NCBI RefSeq assembly: GCF_010015445.1
Contig: NC_053118.1
Span: 9,660,907 to 9,724,906 of the forward strand
Direction of reading: 5' to 3'
DNA from: Perca fluviatilis
Lineage: Eukaryota > Chordata > Actinopteri > Perciformes > Percidae
DNA: 64,000 nucleotides
The notes beneath the pieces were generated by a model. It ran no database searches. It was not told the DNA's origin and was given only the letters and a program-made list of their open reading frames with translations. Position 1 is the stretch's first letter. Every line of letters starts with the position of its first letter. The translations under genes and the position numbers were made by a program. Positions 15,291 to 30,339 of the stretch are shown in pieces.

Positions 15291-15611
15291 CCATGTAGTC
15301 CAGCCTTTACTTCCATGACAAACGTGCATCACTTTGTAACACACGTTATAATGCTCACCTAGCTGCTATCGTGGCATTCCCTCATACTCTGCTCCTGACT
15401 GGCTAGTAGTCCTTACCTAGGTACTGCCCAATGTGCGACTCCCAACAAAGATGGAACAGAAGTGCAATGCCTCACTCGGTAGCTAAAACAGAGAGCTTAA
15501 CAAACAGGGTGAAAAGAGGAGCTGCAGCAATGCGCAGTACAAAAAAAATATGGTGTTTTTTTGAAAATTAAACCACATAAACCTATTCTGCTATAACCTC
15601 TAAATACAATT

Positions 15612-15722
15612 TATTTATTTTAGATACATTTTTTATTATGTTTATTATTGTTACCATATATCATACAGACATACAGAACAAATTCCACAATACGTGCCAC
15701 GTAACATCTAGTGGTGCATAGA
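15612..15722 (-). mobile_element. 111-bp retroposed insert with 14-bp target duplication
   Basis: The segment is bounded by the 14-bp direct repeat ctctaaatacaatt (15598-15611 and 15723-15736). On the minus strand it ends in AT/A-rich sequence containing AATAAA hexamers. A duplication of this length and an A-rich 3' end fit LINE-machinery insertion of a truncated transcript. The source is not recognised. Confidence 0.75.
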
Positions 15723-15768
15723 CTCTAAATACAATTATGAATCTGAAAATGAGCATTGTATGAGGTCT

Positions 15769-16526
15769 TTACATGTAAATATGTTCTAGTTTCTTCTCTC
15801 CTCTGATACAGTAACCTGAATATCTTTGAGTTGTAGACCAAACAAGACATTTGAGGACGTCGTCTTGGGCTTTAAAAAACACTGTTTGACATTTTTCACC
15901 ATTTTCTGACATTTTATAGACCAAACAACTAATCGATTAATTGAGAAATAATCCACAGATCAATCGACAGTTAGTTGTAGCTCTAGTGTGGAGGTCGCGG
16001 TGGTGGATGACCGTGTAATTAACTTCCACCATTTTATAAGCCGTTATCATGATCTTTCCCTAATATTAACCATACCGTAGCTGCCTTGTGCAGATATTAT
16101 AGATTTTTAGATATTCGCATTTGTTAAAAATAAAAAATAAAAAGCGTCAATGAACGTGATCTAGGGCTTTGCAGAATCGTTCAATACTGACATTCTGTTT
16201 GCCGATAGATACACAGATAGTCTTCTACATCTGGGCAAAGAAGGCTGCATTCAGGGTATTGGAATTGGACAGCCCCATGTTAAAACCATTGTTATGAAAT
16301 ATATCAGGCGGTTGATGATATTGGACACATTTACAGATTCCAGGAGGTAACCACTAAATCTGTTTCTACCTCAAAAGCAGCTCTTCCTCTGAGAAATCTT
16401 TGTGGAGTGAGAAAAACTCCAAACCACCATGTAGCTGAGACCAACCACCTAAATCATTAGACTTTTCCTTTTGAGCATAGAGATCTCTACGTGTGCACGG
16501 GTGTGGGCATCCATATGCATGCAAGT

Positions 16527-16532
<6 letters not shown>
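15769..16532. other. intronic DNA, nothing recognised
   Basis: AT-rich, no repeat ends and no supported reading frame. Confidence 0.4.

Positions 16533-16562
<30 letters not shown>
16533..16562. repeat. (GT)15 microsatellite
   Basis: Uninterrupted GT run, followed by the purine-rich tract beginning near 16661. Confidence 0.95.
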
Positions 16563-16564
<2 letters not shown>

Positions 16565-16660
16565 GTGTGTGCTGGGTTGATGAGATGGGTTCCTCACACA
16601 CTGCTGGTGGTCCCTGCACCCCGAGAGCCAGGTTAGTCTGCGGCAGCCTCAGCAGCAGGC

Positions 16661-16744
16661 AGGAAGAGAGGAAAAAGCAGCAGGAGGAGGAGGAGCGGGA
16701 GGAGGAGGAGTGGGAGAAGGAAGCGGAGGAGGAGCTGTGGGGGG

Positions 16745-16777
<33 letters not shown>

Positions 16778-16815
16778 GCAGGAGGCGAAAGAGGAAAGGG
16801 AGGAAGGAAGGGGAC
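16661..16815. repeat. polypurine tract with (GA)n core
   Basis: About 150 bases that are almost all purines on the plus strand, with gaggaggagg runs and a GA run at about 16745-16772. The long glutamate/arginine and serine/leucine frames here are by-products of the tract. Confidence 0.9.
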
Positions 16816-17429
16816 AACCATGGTAATCATGGAAATCTGACAGACTATAATGGAGATGACAAAGAAATGCTCCATTGGAAGTCTATGAGGCATGTGATTC
16901 AGTTGAAAATGAGTTCAAAATGCGTTTTCTGAAAGATTTAACTTAGGCTAAATTAGCAGGAATAATTATCTGAAGAATATTTAAACATACACTTACATCT
17001 TCTTTGGAGAAAAAAAAAAAAAAAAAGAACACACTGTCTCTTTTTTTGCTCTTCCTTTGAACCAGGCATTATGAGCAGATCAGAGGTTAATATTTCCATC
17101 CAGGCACTTATTGTACACTAGACTAGACTATCGCATAAAAGAAAAAACATGTTTAGAAATCCTCTTGTTTGCCATCTTACCCACAGTCAGCTGATAAGAT
17201 TGATATAGATTTCATACATGGACGTATTTTAAGCTTACTGCAGGAAACGGCTAGCTAAGCTCCTTTTAAAAGTCACGCTGTGGTCTTTGCATGTTGTATC
17301 TTGTTTAATTCAAAAATAGCGAATGAGATATTATTATAGTTGTAGTTGTTCAAGTTAGTTTTGGAGAACCCAATAACCCAGACCCAAACCAGATGACTCC
17401 TGCATTTACAGTACTAGGTACACCACATA

Positions 17430-17575
17430 GTACTATTTTTGACATACTATACCATGACTTTTTTTTAAGATTTCTTCAAATGCTATACTATGCCTTTTCA
17501 TCACTTTTTCAAGATACTATACTATGACTTTTTTCAACATATTTATACTATCACTTTTTTCAACATAATGTACTG
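17430..17575. repeat. degenerate tandem repeat, actatactatgacttttttcaa
   Basis: Four to five imperfect units of about 28-45 bp share tactatactatgactttttt and ttcaacat motifs. This is an old minisatellite within the intron. Confidence 0.7.
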
Positions 17576-17989
17576 CTAGTGCAGTGCCCCTTGAAAATGT
17601 GCCTGTTTGGAACGGGCCGATTGCTTGGCCTGTGGTATTGCTGCTTGTGGAATTCTTCAAAACCGAATTGTACCCCAAAATTACTTAAAGAAGGACCCCA
17701 AACCACTTAATATGCAACTCCACTGTATAGCCTACTACTGACTTACAGTGTAGGCTACGACTACATCAGAGGAAGACACTGTGCTACTGTATTTACCTGA
17801 CAGAGAACGGGGCAGATTCAGAATGTAATCACAAAATATCACAACGAAAATGTGGAGTAATCAGACATTAGCCTCATGGAATCATGGCAGTGCGCTACCC
17901 AACTGGCCCATTATGAGAGCTAATCAGCACATATCTGTGTTCATCAACCACCAGAACCAGACCGTGTGTGTGCGTGCAGAGAGAAAAAA

Positions 17990-18013
17990 AGAGAGAGAGA
18001 GAGAGAGAGAGAG
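17990..18013. repeat. (GA)12 microsatellite
   Basis: Simple GA run that follows gagaaaaaaa. Confidence 0.95.
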
Positions 18014-18639
18014 CGCAAAGGACGTGTTCATTTCCATACAGGTTTAGTGGCTTTACGGTTAACGGTGAAGTATGGATTTGATTCGCGGGGGTATTTTGAC
18101 GACGGTAATGTTATTAGTGTTGTAAGTTAGCAGTAGACTTAATCAACCCGAACCAGGGTGAGTCTGATGAAAACTGATGTGTCTGCCCAGTTCAACTCTG
18201 AAATTTTCTCGCATGAAGGAATAATCTCCGAGATTACGTTATGTCCTGCCAGCTCACAGCAATTTAACACAATAGCAGGAAAAGAGTCCCCCCCCCCCAC
18301 GCTGTTCTAAAGCGTTCTGCATGTGGTGTCTGCGTGTGATGTGCAGGTTACCTTCCCCCGAAACACGCCCCCAAACACTGACAGACATATATACAGATAC
18401 GTCTCGCTTTATAAGATAGATACCCTGCATCACGCTCTGTCTGCACTTGTTGTCTGTAGCTGGCTGTGCTTTGCATGTGTGGGATTCTGAAACGTCCTTA
18501 AATTCGGGAATTGTCGTTTGTTTATTCAAAGTCAAAGACAGTCCAAAGTAGGCCTAGAGCAGCTTTGCACATTTTTGTGGGTCTGAGGTGTATGTCACAT
18601 TGTAGCTGCCGAAGCTCCGCTGCTCTCTGTCTCTGGTCC

Positions 18640-18895
18640 TCAGTGTGAGAGGGGGGAGTGGCCAGCGGCTAGAACGGCAAAAGCCAATGTGTGCTTCTTT
18701 TACTGATATATAGTTAACGATAGCCTTTGCATTTCAAATCCAAACAACGTCAAACTTGGCACTGCACTTACTCCTCTCCGTAGCAAGACACACATCAAGT
18801 TTGAAATTCATCAGACTAACGGTTCGAGAGATATGCAAATAACACACACACACACAGACAGACAGACGTTCCTGCAATTTATAGATAGATGGGTG
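18640..18895. repeat. interspersed repeat fragment with CA/CAGA tail
   Basis: The stretch ends cacacacacacagacagacag, gttcctgcaatttatagata and gatgg. It resembles the 3' part of a fish retroelement that ends in short tandem units. No protein remnant is visible; the class is inferred weakly. Confidence 0.4.
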
Positions 18896-19462
18896 ACTAG
18901 CTTCTTTTTTTTCTAAGGTGAGAGATTAACTGATTAGATTTAAAATAAATATGGTCAGTTTATCATTTGATGTTGTAATGCCTCCTTGAAAATTGTATCT
19001 GACATTTTCTGAGTTGTGATGGTTTGCTAGCAGGACAAGACAGACCATCCCAAGGGCTCTCCAATGTCCATGGTCAACGCTAGTGAGCAATGTTTTAGCT
19101 GTCTTATGTCTAACTATGGTCTCAGTGAAAACCAGTTGTTTGTTTGCAGCTGGGTTGTTGTAGTCTGGCACTTCATATGCTCCCTTTCTTTTCTATCTCC
19201 CTTCTCTCCCATGTGAATACAGTCAACCCGTTTTCACTCCCAACTCGTATAATACGCACACTGGATCAGTGGCTCTCAGCGTCAGATACGACACAAAAAT
19301 CAAGCTTTTAATAGCGTCTGTATGGTATGCACCGTGCAGAGCAGCGGCTCGACCGCTGCGCTGTAAGATGACGTAGTGATAAGAGCGACCACGGTAGCCG
19401 GTAGTATGAAAGACCGAAATGCCATGTATGGAGGTTGGTTGGGGGGTGGTGGATGAGTCAAA

Positions 19463-19690
19463 CAACACAGGACTTTCACCCAGGAGACCGGGGATTTTGT
19501 CCCGTTCTTGTCCTCCTTGTCACTCAAACGGACATTTTATAATCCCACCCATGATCTTTTCCTAAACCTAACTGTCCCGTTCTTGTGCCGCATGTCAGTC
19601 AGTATGTCCCGTCAAGTCCCGACGCTAAAGTAGACTTTTAGCGTGAATAACAAGCGCCAAAGGCACATGACCAAGCGTCTGTATGTTACG
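19463..19690. repeat. interspersed repeat, copy 1 (aacacaggactttcacccag)
   Basis: Shares aacaacacaggactttcacc plus caggag, and then cccacccatgatcttttcct, with a second diverged copy at about 35398-35560 (cacaggactttcacccagga; ccccacccacaatgttttcc). Class unknown. Confidence 0.5.
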
Positions 19691-19880
19691 CGATGGAAGA
19701 GTGAGAATGTGTTGGTACATTTCTGTGGTTGCTCTGAGGTTTACAGTATTTACCAAGCGGTTTTAGATGGCCGTTTTCATATCTGCTCTACAAAACATTT
19801 ACCATTGCCATATTAATTCAGCAGTTGTAAGAGTTAGTTATTGAACTATTAGCTATTGACTGTATTGTCAATGCAGTTTT

Positions 19881-20392
19881 CAGTCCCTCCAGAAAAACGT
19901 GATTATGCGATTGCATAATTCAATGCATTATCAGCCAAAGTCCGCATATTGATGCAGGGGCCACATTTTTTCGAATACGCCGCACTTTCGACACATAAAT
20001 TGCCGATTTCCGCACAAAATATGCCAGGGCTTGCATGATTTCATAATCCCCGCATTTTCGCTGCAAAAAAGTCACATATATCTTAACAGAAAGTTGAAAA
20101 ATGTTGCGTTTACTTCACACAAAAACAGCCATTTTCTCCTGTTGCCATGAGAACGTTATGTAGTGACGTAATTACGCGACGTGAACATCATCGAAAAGCA
20201 GGGTGATGGGGGAATCACTTTTTTTCCTCTTTTTCATCAAACTGCAGTTTTTGCAAGTTCCCGCAATTTCAGCGCATAAAATTGCATATATCCCCCATAT
20301 TACATTGCATTTTTTAAGAAAACGTGCCACATAATCATAATCTGCCTGCAACAACCACAAAAATACTCATACGCATTTTTCTGGAAGGGCTG
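19881..20392. mobile_element. hAT-like non-autonomous element
   Basis: The left end CAGTCCCTCCAGAAAAACGT and the right end acgcatttttctggaagggctg form an imperfect inverted repeat of about 18-20 bp beginning CAG. The interior repeats atgcgattgcat and ccgcat motifs and lacks a transposase. The flanks share agtttt, but a clean 8-bp duplication is not seen. The CAG...CTG ends suggest hAT. Confidence 0.75.
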
Positions 20393-22194
20393 AGTTTTTG
20401 AACACTGAGTTCTTCTGATTTGCACATTGCGTAGGCCTATATCATGGGTACGATTCAGGCAAGGAATTAAAACATGACAGAGAAACTTAATATCCCAGTC
20501 TGACAGTGCTGTTGGTGTTCCCCTTCAGACTGTGAAAGAAGATTGCATGACTTAAAGCGGAGGACACCCCTTATGAATGCGCTTCATTACCACCAACTCT
20601 CTGAAGACGCTAATAATTTGACTGTAACTGTGTGGCTGTTAGCACTGATCTTGCAACAAGGCTTATTTGCATAGAAAGGGGATAATTTTGCACCAGATGT
20701 ATGCACACTACCTAATTTAATATGCAAATAGTACAGGAGCACCGAGGCGATTTTTGCTTGGCAGCACAGTTAGGGGTGCATTTTACTCTTTGCGGGTACT
20801 TTGAGATTGACATGGTCTAATTTGTTCAGGTTCAGAGGCCGTGCAATCCTTTTGTAAATTTTCCCGTGAGTGTAATATTGCCTTTTGTGCTTGTCCTTGG
20901 ACTCCCAAGAATATAAGTTTAAACTTAACGTACACTATATTGACAAAGGCAAGGAGTTTTGTAGAAGTGCCCTTTCTGTTATGAGTTTCATCATTATGCA
21001 GAATATCCCTGTCTACTAAAAACCCATCTCCCGCAATTTGGCTACTTGCTGAGAAACATGGCAAATATTTTATTACCCATCTACACCTGGAATCCTGTCC
21101 AAATATTGCTTAGAGAGACAGCTTTGGGTTTGGGGAAAGCAGATTTATTTTTGTTTTTTCACTTTTGATGAGAGCTAACGATTTTTCCTGCTGTTTTCAG
21201 TCTTTGTACTATGCTAAACAGTTCCCAGAGCTACTTCTGTAGTGGGTGCACAGCAATAAAACTGATCTATCTTCTGGAAGTAAACAAGCGTATTTCCCAA
21301 ACGTTTGGAGAGCTCTTTTAAAGTGAACACGTCGCCATGTAGCAGTGATGATAGAAGGTACTGAAATAATGTTAAGGGAACACACTTGAGACAAGGAGAG
21401 GAAAGTCTCATAGTCTCGATAGATGAATCACAATGACAAGCCTACAGAGGTCTATCGTTTGTAAAGATATCAAATGTTTATTAATACTTTTTATTAAAAT
21501 GTTTAACAAGTGTATATTTTCTCCTAACAATGCTCTCATCTTGTGGCATTACAATCTGTTTAGTAAATGCAGTAGTCTCAAAACACATATTTATGGCATT
21601 AACATGTCTATTAAACCTTTAGAAAAACGATTAGCAGTTCCTCTATTGTACGGTGTATGGCTCATCCATTTATATAAATGACTAGCTGCTATTTTTGCTC
21701 CTTTCTAATGTTACAGAAGTAATTATAAAATGCAAATTGCAGGGTGTGCACTGTCAAGCATGTGAAACACAACAAAGAGATGCTTAGCACCACATTTTTC
21801 AACTTGACACTTTCAGCATCATGGTGAGAAAACAACCCCATATTGTAAAAGTAGGTGGTATTCAATTATATTAGAAGCCTGGAGCAATGAAACAAAATAT
21901 ATGGTTGATTTTCACAGATTAGCCTGATACTAATTAGCGCTGGAGTGGGATGCACAAGCTACACATTATAGTGGATCTTCATTTTTTTAAACCAATATTT
22001 GGACTACATTTGTTCAAGTATCGGCCTTTTTCCGATACGTCATATTTCTGTCAGTCTGAGTCTTAAGCCACCATTATGATTAAGGTTACTTCTAAAACAG
22101 AACTGTACAAAAAGGGGTCTACAAAGGGTGGAATGCAAGTTTTTTTCTTTTTTTGCACATTATGCGGTTATGTTGTTTGATACATATATAAATT
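20393..22194. other. intronic DNA with a POU-octamer pair, otherwise unrecognised
   Basis: Perfect ATTTGCAT (20665-20672) and ATGCAAAT (20722-20729) octamers lie 50 bp apart in opposite orientation. Nothing else can be named. Short frames at 20783-21064 and 21209-21411 lack support. Confidence 0.35.
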
Positions 22195-23018
22195 AGGGCT
22201 GTCAATCGATTACAATATTTAATTGCGATTAATCGTATGATTGTCTATAGTTGTTAATTAATCACAAATGAATCGGACATTTTGTAGCTGTTTTAAATGT
22301 ACTTTAAAGGGACATTTTTCATGTTTTTAATAGTAATGGAAAATGGTATATGAGACTCGACATACTCCGGTGGTCACTCAATTCACATCGAAAGTACATG
22401 CAGATGACTTTAGCCTTGTGGAGAGAACCATCTGGAAGGGCTTTGAAACTGTACTTGCCATTCTATTTCTGCTCAATGAGGTTTTTTCCTTTTTTTTCGA
22501 AAAGGGTTTTGAGCTGCTTTTTAATGATAATTGTTGTAGTTAAAAATGTAAGTAAAAAAACCTGTTACTCAGAACGGGAAGTAAGTGCGTGGCTCTTAAA
22601 AGAGCCTTTAATTTGTGATTCAGGATCAGGTTTAACCTCCGAAGCCGTACAGGGTGCGGCCCTGCCTCTTCAGAGCGTACACCACATCGATGGTGGTCAC
22701 CATCTTCCTCATGGCGTGTTGGTGACCGCGTCACGGGTCAGGTTCTCCAGGAACACCTTGAGCACACTGCGGCTCTCCTCGTTGATCAGACCGGAGATGT
22801 GCTTCACTCCACCGTGGCGAGCCAGACGGCGGATGGCTGGATGCCCTGGATGTTATCACAGGGCACCTTACGGTTTCTGCTGGCCATCCACAATGCATGG
22901 AAGTACAACATTAATGCTGCATCACTTCGCGTGCATTAATTGCGCGTCAAACAAATTAGTGGTGTTAAAAAGGAATTTGCGTTAAATCGTTATTATCGCT
23001 TTCATTTTGACAGCTCTG
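22195..23018. mobile_element. hAT-like element carrying a histone H4 fragment
   Basis: The ends AGGGCTGTCAATCGATTaca and cattttgacagctct are inverted. Subterminal sequence is rich in attgcgattaatcgt-type motifs, as in a widespread fish hAT-derived family. The interior from about 22545 to 22890 is a reversed histone H4 segment that does not belong to the family as I know it. No clear 8-bp target duplication is visible and no transposase is present. Confidence 0.7.
22591..22890 (-). pseudogene. histone H4 pseudogene, 5'-truncated, with 3' stem-loop
   Basis: Read on the minus strand, the fragment encodes pieces that match histone H4 almost residue for residue: [11 protein letters not shown], then [39 protein letters not shown], and finally [20 protein letters not shown] followed by YGFGG and TAA (22632-22634). 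Frame breaks fall after NIQGI and after DAVT, where bases are missing, and the first dozen or so residues are absent. Nine of the last residues fit the H4 C-terminus exactly. Twenty-five bases after the stop is ggctcttttaagagcc (22591-22606), a perfect match to the replication-dependent histone mRNA stem-loop. It cannot make H4. Presence of the stem-loop and further 3' flank favours DNA-level capture or retroposition of a histone transcript. Confidence 0.9.
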
Positions 23019-23083
23019 TAATAGCTCTCATTCCAAGAGTTTCCCCTGCTGCTAAAAAGGTCTTTGGTTTACTCTATCTTAAA

Positions 23084-23653
23084 GGAACACTTTGTCAATT
23101 ATTATTATTATTATTTTAAGTTTTATTTTATGACTAAGTAATAGTGGTCACATGTCTTTCAAGTGTACTTCAGAACTCGTACATGTTTTTCCTATGGTCT
23201 GAGACAGTCCAAAAATATTAGTAAACAGGAAAAGGTCCCTCCCATATCCAAACACTGGAGTGCTAAAATTCAAATGTTGGGATGTCATCAAGAATAGTCA
23301 GGAACTGCACCATAGACAATGCATTTGGAAAGATGTTATAAATGACACCGAGGACCACCAGAGGAATGTTCTGAGTGTATGGGTACATTTTCTGTTTCAG
23401 ACATGAGAACACTACAATGGAAGAAAGCTCATTTGGGTATAAAAAAAGAAAAGAAAAACATTCTGGGGGTCTCCCATTCATTGGCTATGGAGCGGCTCTA
23501 GACTTTATACTTAATGATATCACAAGTTTAAGACTAACTTCTCTGGTTTCTGGGTTTGAGAGATAGAATAGCTCATGTTCACAAATATTGATTGAACTTT
23601 CCTAGCCCATGAACGTAAAATATTGGAATTCTTAATTTAGGTGTTGTTCCCCT
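23084..23653. mobile_element. TTAA-flanked element with short inverted ends
   Basis: TTAA lies at 23080-23083 and 23654-23657. The left end AGGAACACTTTG and the right end ggtgttgttcccct are inverted with a few differences. The interior is 570 bp without a usable reading frame and with an (ATT)n run near the left end. It is probably a short element mobilised in trans. Confidence 0.7.
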
Positions 23654-25559
23654 TTAATGTCTACAACACTTGCTATTGTTCGTATTTATCATTTTGTAGG
23701 CTAGGTTGCTTACAAAATTCACAACCACTACACCACCAATACAACCAATGCCAACACAAACAAGAGGGCTGGTTAGTACTGAGCGTTTGCCTAACTGAAG
23801 TTTTTAATTTTTATATGGCCAGCATGGCAACAATTATTTAGTTGTTGTTATACTGTAGTTGCAAAAGGTGGCTATAGCATTGCTTTTTATAATGGATGCT
23901 CATATTGAATGGGCACCAACTGTAATCAGCCAAAGGTTTTGAAATTAGAATTATGTTTATATTGGGAAATTCTGCTGGAATAAAGTCCCGTGCCAACATT
24001 CAGTGCCAATGCAGGAAGCAGTGTGCCCTTTATGAAGCTAAACAAAACTACAAAAATGGACATTGGGGTGGTGGACACCGAATTCCTGTCCTGTCACAAT
24101 CCAACAGTTAATGTCTGCTATTTGAAAACTGTAATCATAACTTCTCCCTAACCTCAATAAGTATGTTCATTGCCTATCCTTAGCTATACCTGTACTATGG
24201 TTTATTTGCCAAATCCAAAATATGTCTCTATCTTAATCAACCAACGGCATGTGCCGATATTGTAGGAAAACATTATTTGAATATAACTGTTGACAAAAAA
24301 ACTATACATATGTCTCCACCACAGAGACATATTGTATGTACAGGCAAGGGGACCCTCCAAAGTTATTTCTCAGAATATTACCCCTCTCTCCCGGGTCCGT
24401 AACATTATTTCTTTTCATACAATGGTGTTAGAACGCTTTCATAGCAGAGGCAACTTGCACTTGCCAACATCACGCTGACAAGAATCTCTGTGACAGATAA
24501 AGTTTCTGGTCTTTCTGGACTGGTTTACTGGTCTGGCCCAATTGAGATCAAATTAGGGGTATGTGGCCCTTGAACTAAAATGAGCTTGACACCCCTGATC
24601 TAAATACTGTTTCAGAAGCGCTTTCAGTCGAAAAATAAGTTAATGAATATCAGCACATACTAGCTATAGGCAGCTTCTAAACAGCCTTCAAATCAATATT
24701 AGTCAAACCCTATTTTATTCTAGTCTAGTGATCATATTTTGTCTACATACTAAGTGAATCATTGTGTGTAATCCCAAGCAAATGAGTGACAGTGTGTCAA
24801 TTATTGCACACTCCAATCCAGGGCATGTCCACATAGCAGAGTGCATAACATGCGGCAATAGTGGCATTTGTGCATTAAATAAGTGTGCAAGAAGTTGTCA
24901 ATACGAGGTTTAAAATAGGGTGGTACGTTGTCATTAGAATAGAGAAACCTTTGGTATGAGTATGTCAGACTCTGTTCTGTTCTGTTTTGCCTGCAAGGTG
25001 CCTGTTGGGACTATTCATTCTGTCTGTTCTTATTTACATTGTTACGATCATATCGTAACAAGGTAATTGTTCCGAATAGATGCATAAACCTTGTTGGGGA
25101 ATTAATGTTGTGGTGGAGCAGTGCTGCTGTGAAGCTCACACTCACACTGTGTATATCGTATCTTACTGTATATGCTCTATTATAACCTGTTACTCATTAC
25201 ATTGTTAGATATACAAATCTTCTATTAAGGCTGGGGGAAACGCAGCATGAATGTCTTATTTGAATTCTAAATGTGTGATAGACTGAACTTTCTGAAAAAA
25301 GCACACTGAATTCAGATGTCTAAAGTGATTACTTGTTGGACAACTCAAATTATATCTGAATGTAAAAAGTGCAGTGTTTATGAGAACATTAATACATCAT
25401 CCCAGTAATAATTTTGATTTGGAACACTGATTGCTAACATGATTGCCTGCACCAACCTAAGAAAATACCAATAGTAGTATACATATCAAGTTGATGTCAG
25501 AAGTCACCCATATTTGCTATTTATGGTGTTGTTTTTTTTATGAATAATGGGGACTCCAA
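23654..25559. other. intronic DNA, nothing recognised
   Basis: AT-rich with scattered short frames. No ends, tails or duplications were found. Confidence 0.4.
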
Positions 25560-26610
25560 TAACTATCTAAGATACTACAGTAATGTAATGTACCCCAGGC
25601 AATAAGGCTACAGAGGGTACTGTAATGTACACCTGGAGCACCATATAATGTTCAGCTGGGTTACTCGGGGTTTATTAACTCTGACAATAAGGGAGCAGCA
25701 CCTTATATACCACTGGATGCCTTATTGCCAGGGGTATATAATGTGGGTCCCATGTACACATAATGTACTCCAGGCCAATGGTTCCCAAAGTAGAGTCCGG
25801 GGATCCCCAGGGGTCCTTGAGGTAGTTTCAGGAGATACTTTATTTCACTACAATTGCATCCATAAGTAATGATAGAATGTATGACGATTTTGCGTATGGG
25901 TTTCATATACTTTCTGTAATAAAACATCTAAAAGCAAAAATCCTATCAGATGGGGGACCCTGGGACAAAATCTTATCAAATAGGCGTCCGTTTCTAATTT
26001 TTGTCAGTTTAGGGTACCTTGAAATGGAGAACCACTGCTCCAGGCAATAAGGCTGCTAAGGGTACATAATGTACCCCTGGTAGCTTTGCCCACATTACGC
26101 AAGATCCTACCCATGCGTCATGTACCTCAGCCAATTAGGCTACCAGTGGTACATGCTGTACATTATATGGTGCTCCAGGGGTGGCAAGGGGTATATAAAC
26201 CCTGACAATAAGGCAGCTCAGCATCTAATTGCCTTATTGCCAGGTGTATATTATGTGGATCCTGCATACACATTTACTACCCAAAACAATAAGGTTATCA
26301 GGGATATATTATGTACCCTTGGAGCACGATATAATGTAGCCTTATTGCCCAGGGTACATTACCTCCGGTAGTAAGGCTGAGCACCAACTAATTTACCCCA
26401 GACAGCCTTATTACAAGGGGCACATAATCTAATGTAATCTAAAGAACCATCTATGTAGGGACAGGCATTGCAAATTATCTTAATCTATAAATGCTGTGGT
26501 GTGTGGTATTGGTCTATGCTACATACTTGTCCTTATACAATAGGACATTTAAAAAAATCCTCCTGGCAGCCTTAATGCCAAGGGTACATGACATGTATGC
26601 AACATCCTAC
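25560..26610. repeat. degenerate local repeat array with aataaggc / gtacataatgtac motifs
   Basis: Over about 800 bp of non-inserted sequence, the motif caggcaataaggct and its reverse (gccttattgccagg) alternate with self-complementary gtacataatgtac, ggtatataa and tggagcaccatataatgt. At least eight aataaggc or gccttatt sites occur, in both orientations, for example near 25598, 25705, 26045, 26205, 26240, 26290, 26338 and 26405. Unit length is irregular. I do not recognise the family, and no coding sequence is present. A hAT element and a SINE landed in or at its edge. Confidence 0.75.
25776..26037. mobile_element. hAT-like MITE with perfect 8-bp target duplication
   Basis: The ends CAATGGTTCCCAAAGTAGAG and ggagaaccactg are inverted, in the style of Charlie-type hAT elements. 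ctccaggc is duplicated exactly on both sides (25768-25775 and 26038-26045). Removing the element and one duplication restores the surrounding array (ctccaggcaataaggct). At 262 bp it is non-autonomous. Confidence 0.92.
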
Positions 26611-26628
26611 TTAAAAGTAGATACAATT

Positions 26629-26783
26629 GGGCGCCAGGATAGCTCAGTTGGTAGAGCGGGCGCCCGGGCTCGACTCTGACCTGCGGCCCTTTGCTGCATG
26701 TCATTCCCCCTCTCTCTCCCCTTTCATGTCTTCAGCTGTCCTGTCAAAAAAAGGCCTAAAAATGCCCCAAAAAATTATTATTA
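26629..26783 (+). mobile_element. tRNA-derived SINE, internally deleted
   Basis: It has a tRNA-like head with an A-box (gatagctcagttggtagagc) and a remnant B-box (ggctcgactctgacc). The unrelated body ends aaggcctaaaaatgcccc with an A/ATT tail. It is flanked by the 11-bp duplication tagatacaatt (26618-26628 and 26784-26794). The region between A-box and B-box is shorter than in a tRNA, so it is probably not transcribable. It belongs to a SINE type common in fish. Confidence 0.93.
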
Positions 26784-26794
26784 TAGATACAATT

Positions 26795-30250
<3,456 letters not shown>

Positions 30251-30339
30251 TCAGCCAAAGTGAATCAACCAAACATGTGATGAGGGCAAAAAGTCATTGT
30301 GGTGTAGAGAAAATACTTCATTTGTATAGATAATACCAA

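Larger units (their letters stand above)
14069..15768. mobile_element. palindromic TTAA element with nested insertions
   Basis: The left end AGACCTCATATCATGCTCAT, after TTAA at 14065-14068, pairs with the right end atgagcattgtatgaggtct. The right target site is TTAC, one base from TTAA. The arms match over several hundred bases: cctattctggtaca-like, gcagctcctcttttcaccct, ttccatctttgttggga, gtacctaggtaaggactact. The inner arm portions at 14630-14700 and 15297-15375 also pair (gtgagcattataacgtgt, ggctggactac). Two other insertions lie inside. Confidence 0.85.

Noticed and set aside
16449..16932. Long glutamate/arginine-rich and serine/leucine-rich frames
   Set aside because: Produced by the GT run and the polypurine tract.
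22350..22985. 211-codon plus-strand frame
   Set aside because: It is antisense to the histone H4 pseudogene and the flanking hAT sequence; the open frame reflects the GC-rich H4 segment.
26627..26700. Possible true tRNA gene
   Set aside because: The A-box is good, but the cloverleaf cannot form, the body is SINE-like and 11-bp target duplications flank it.
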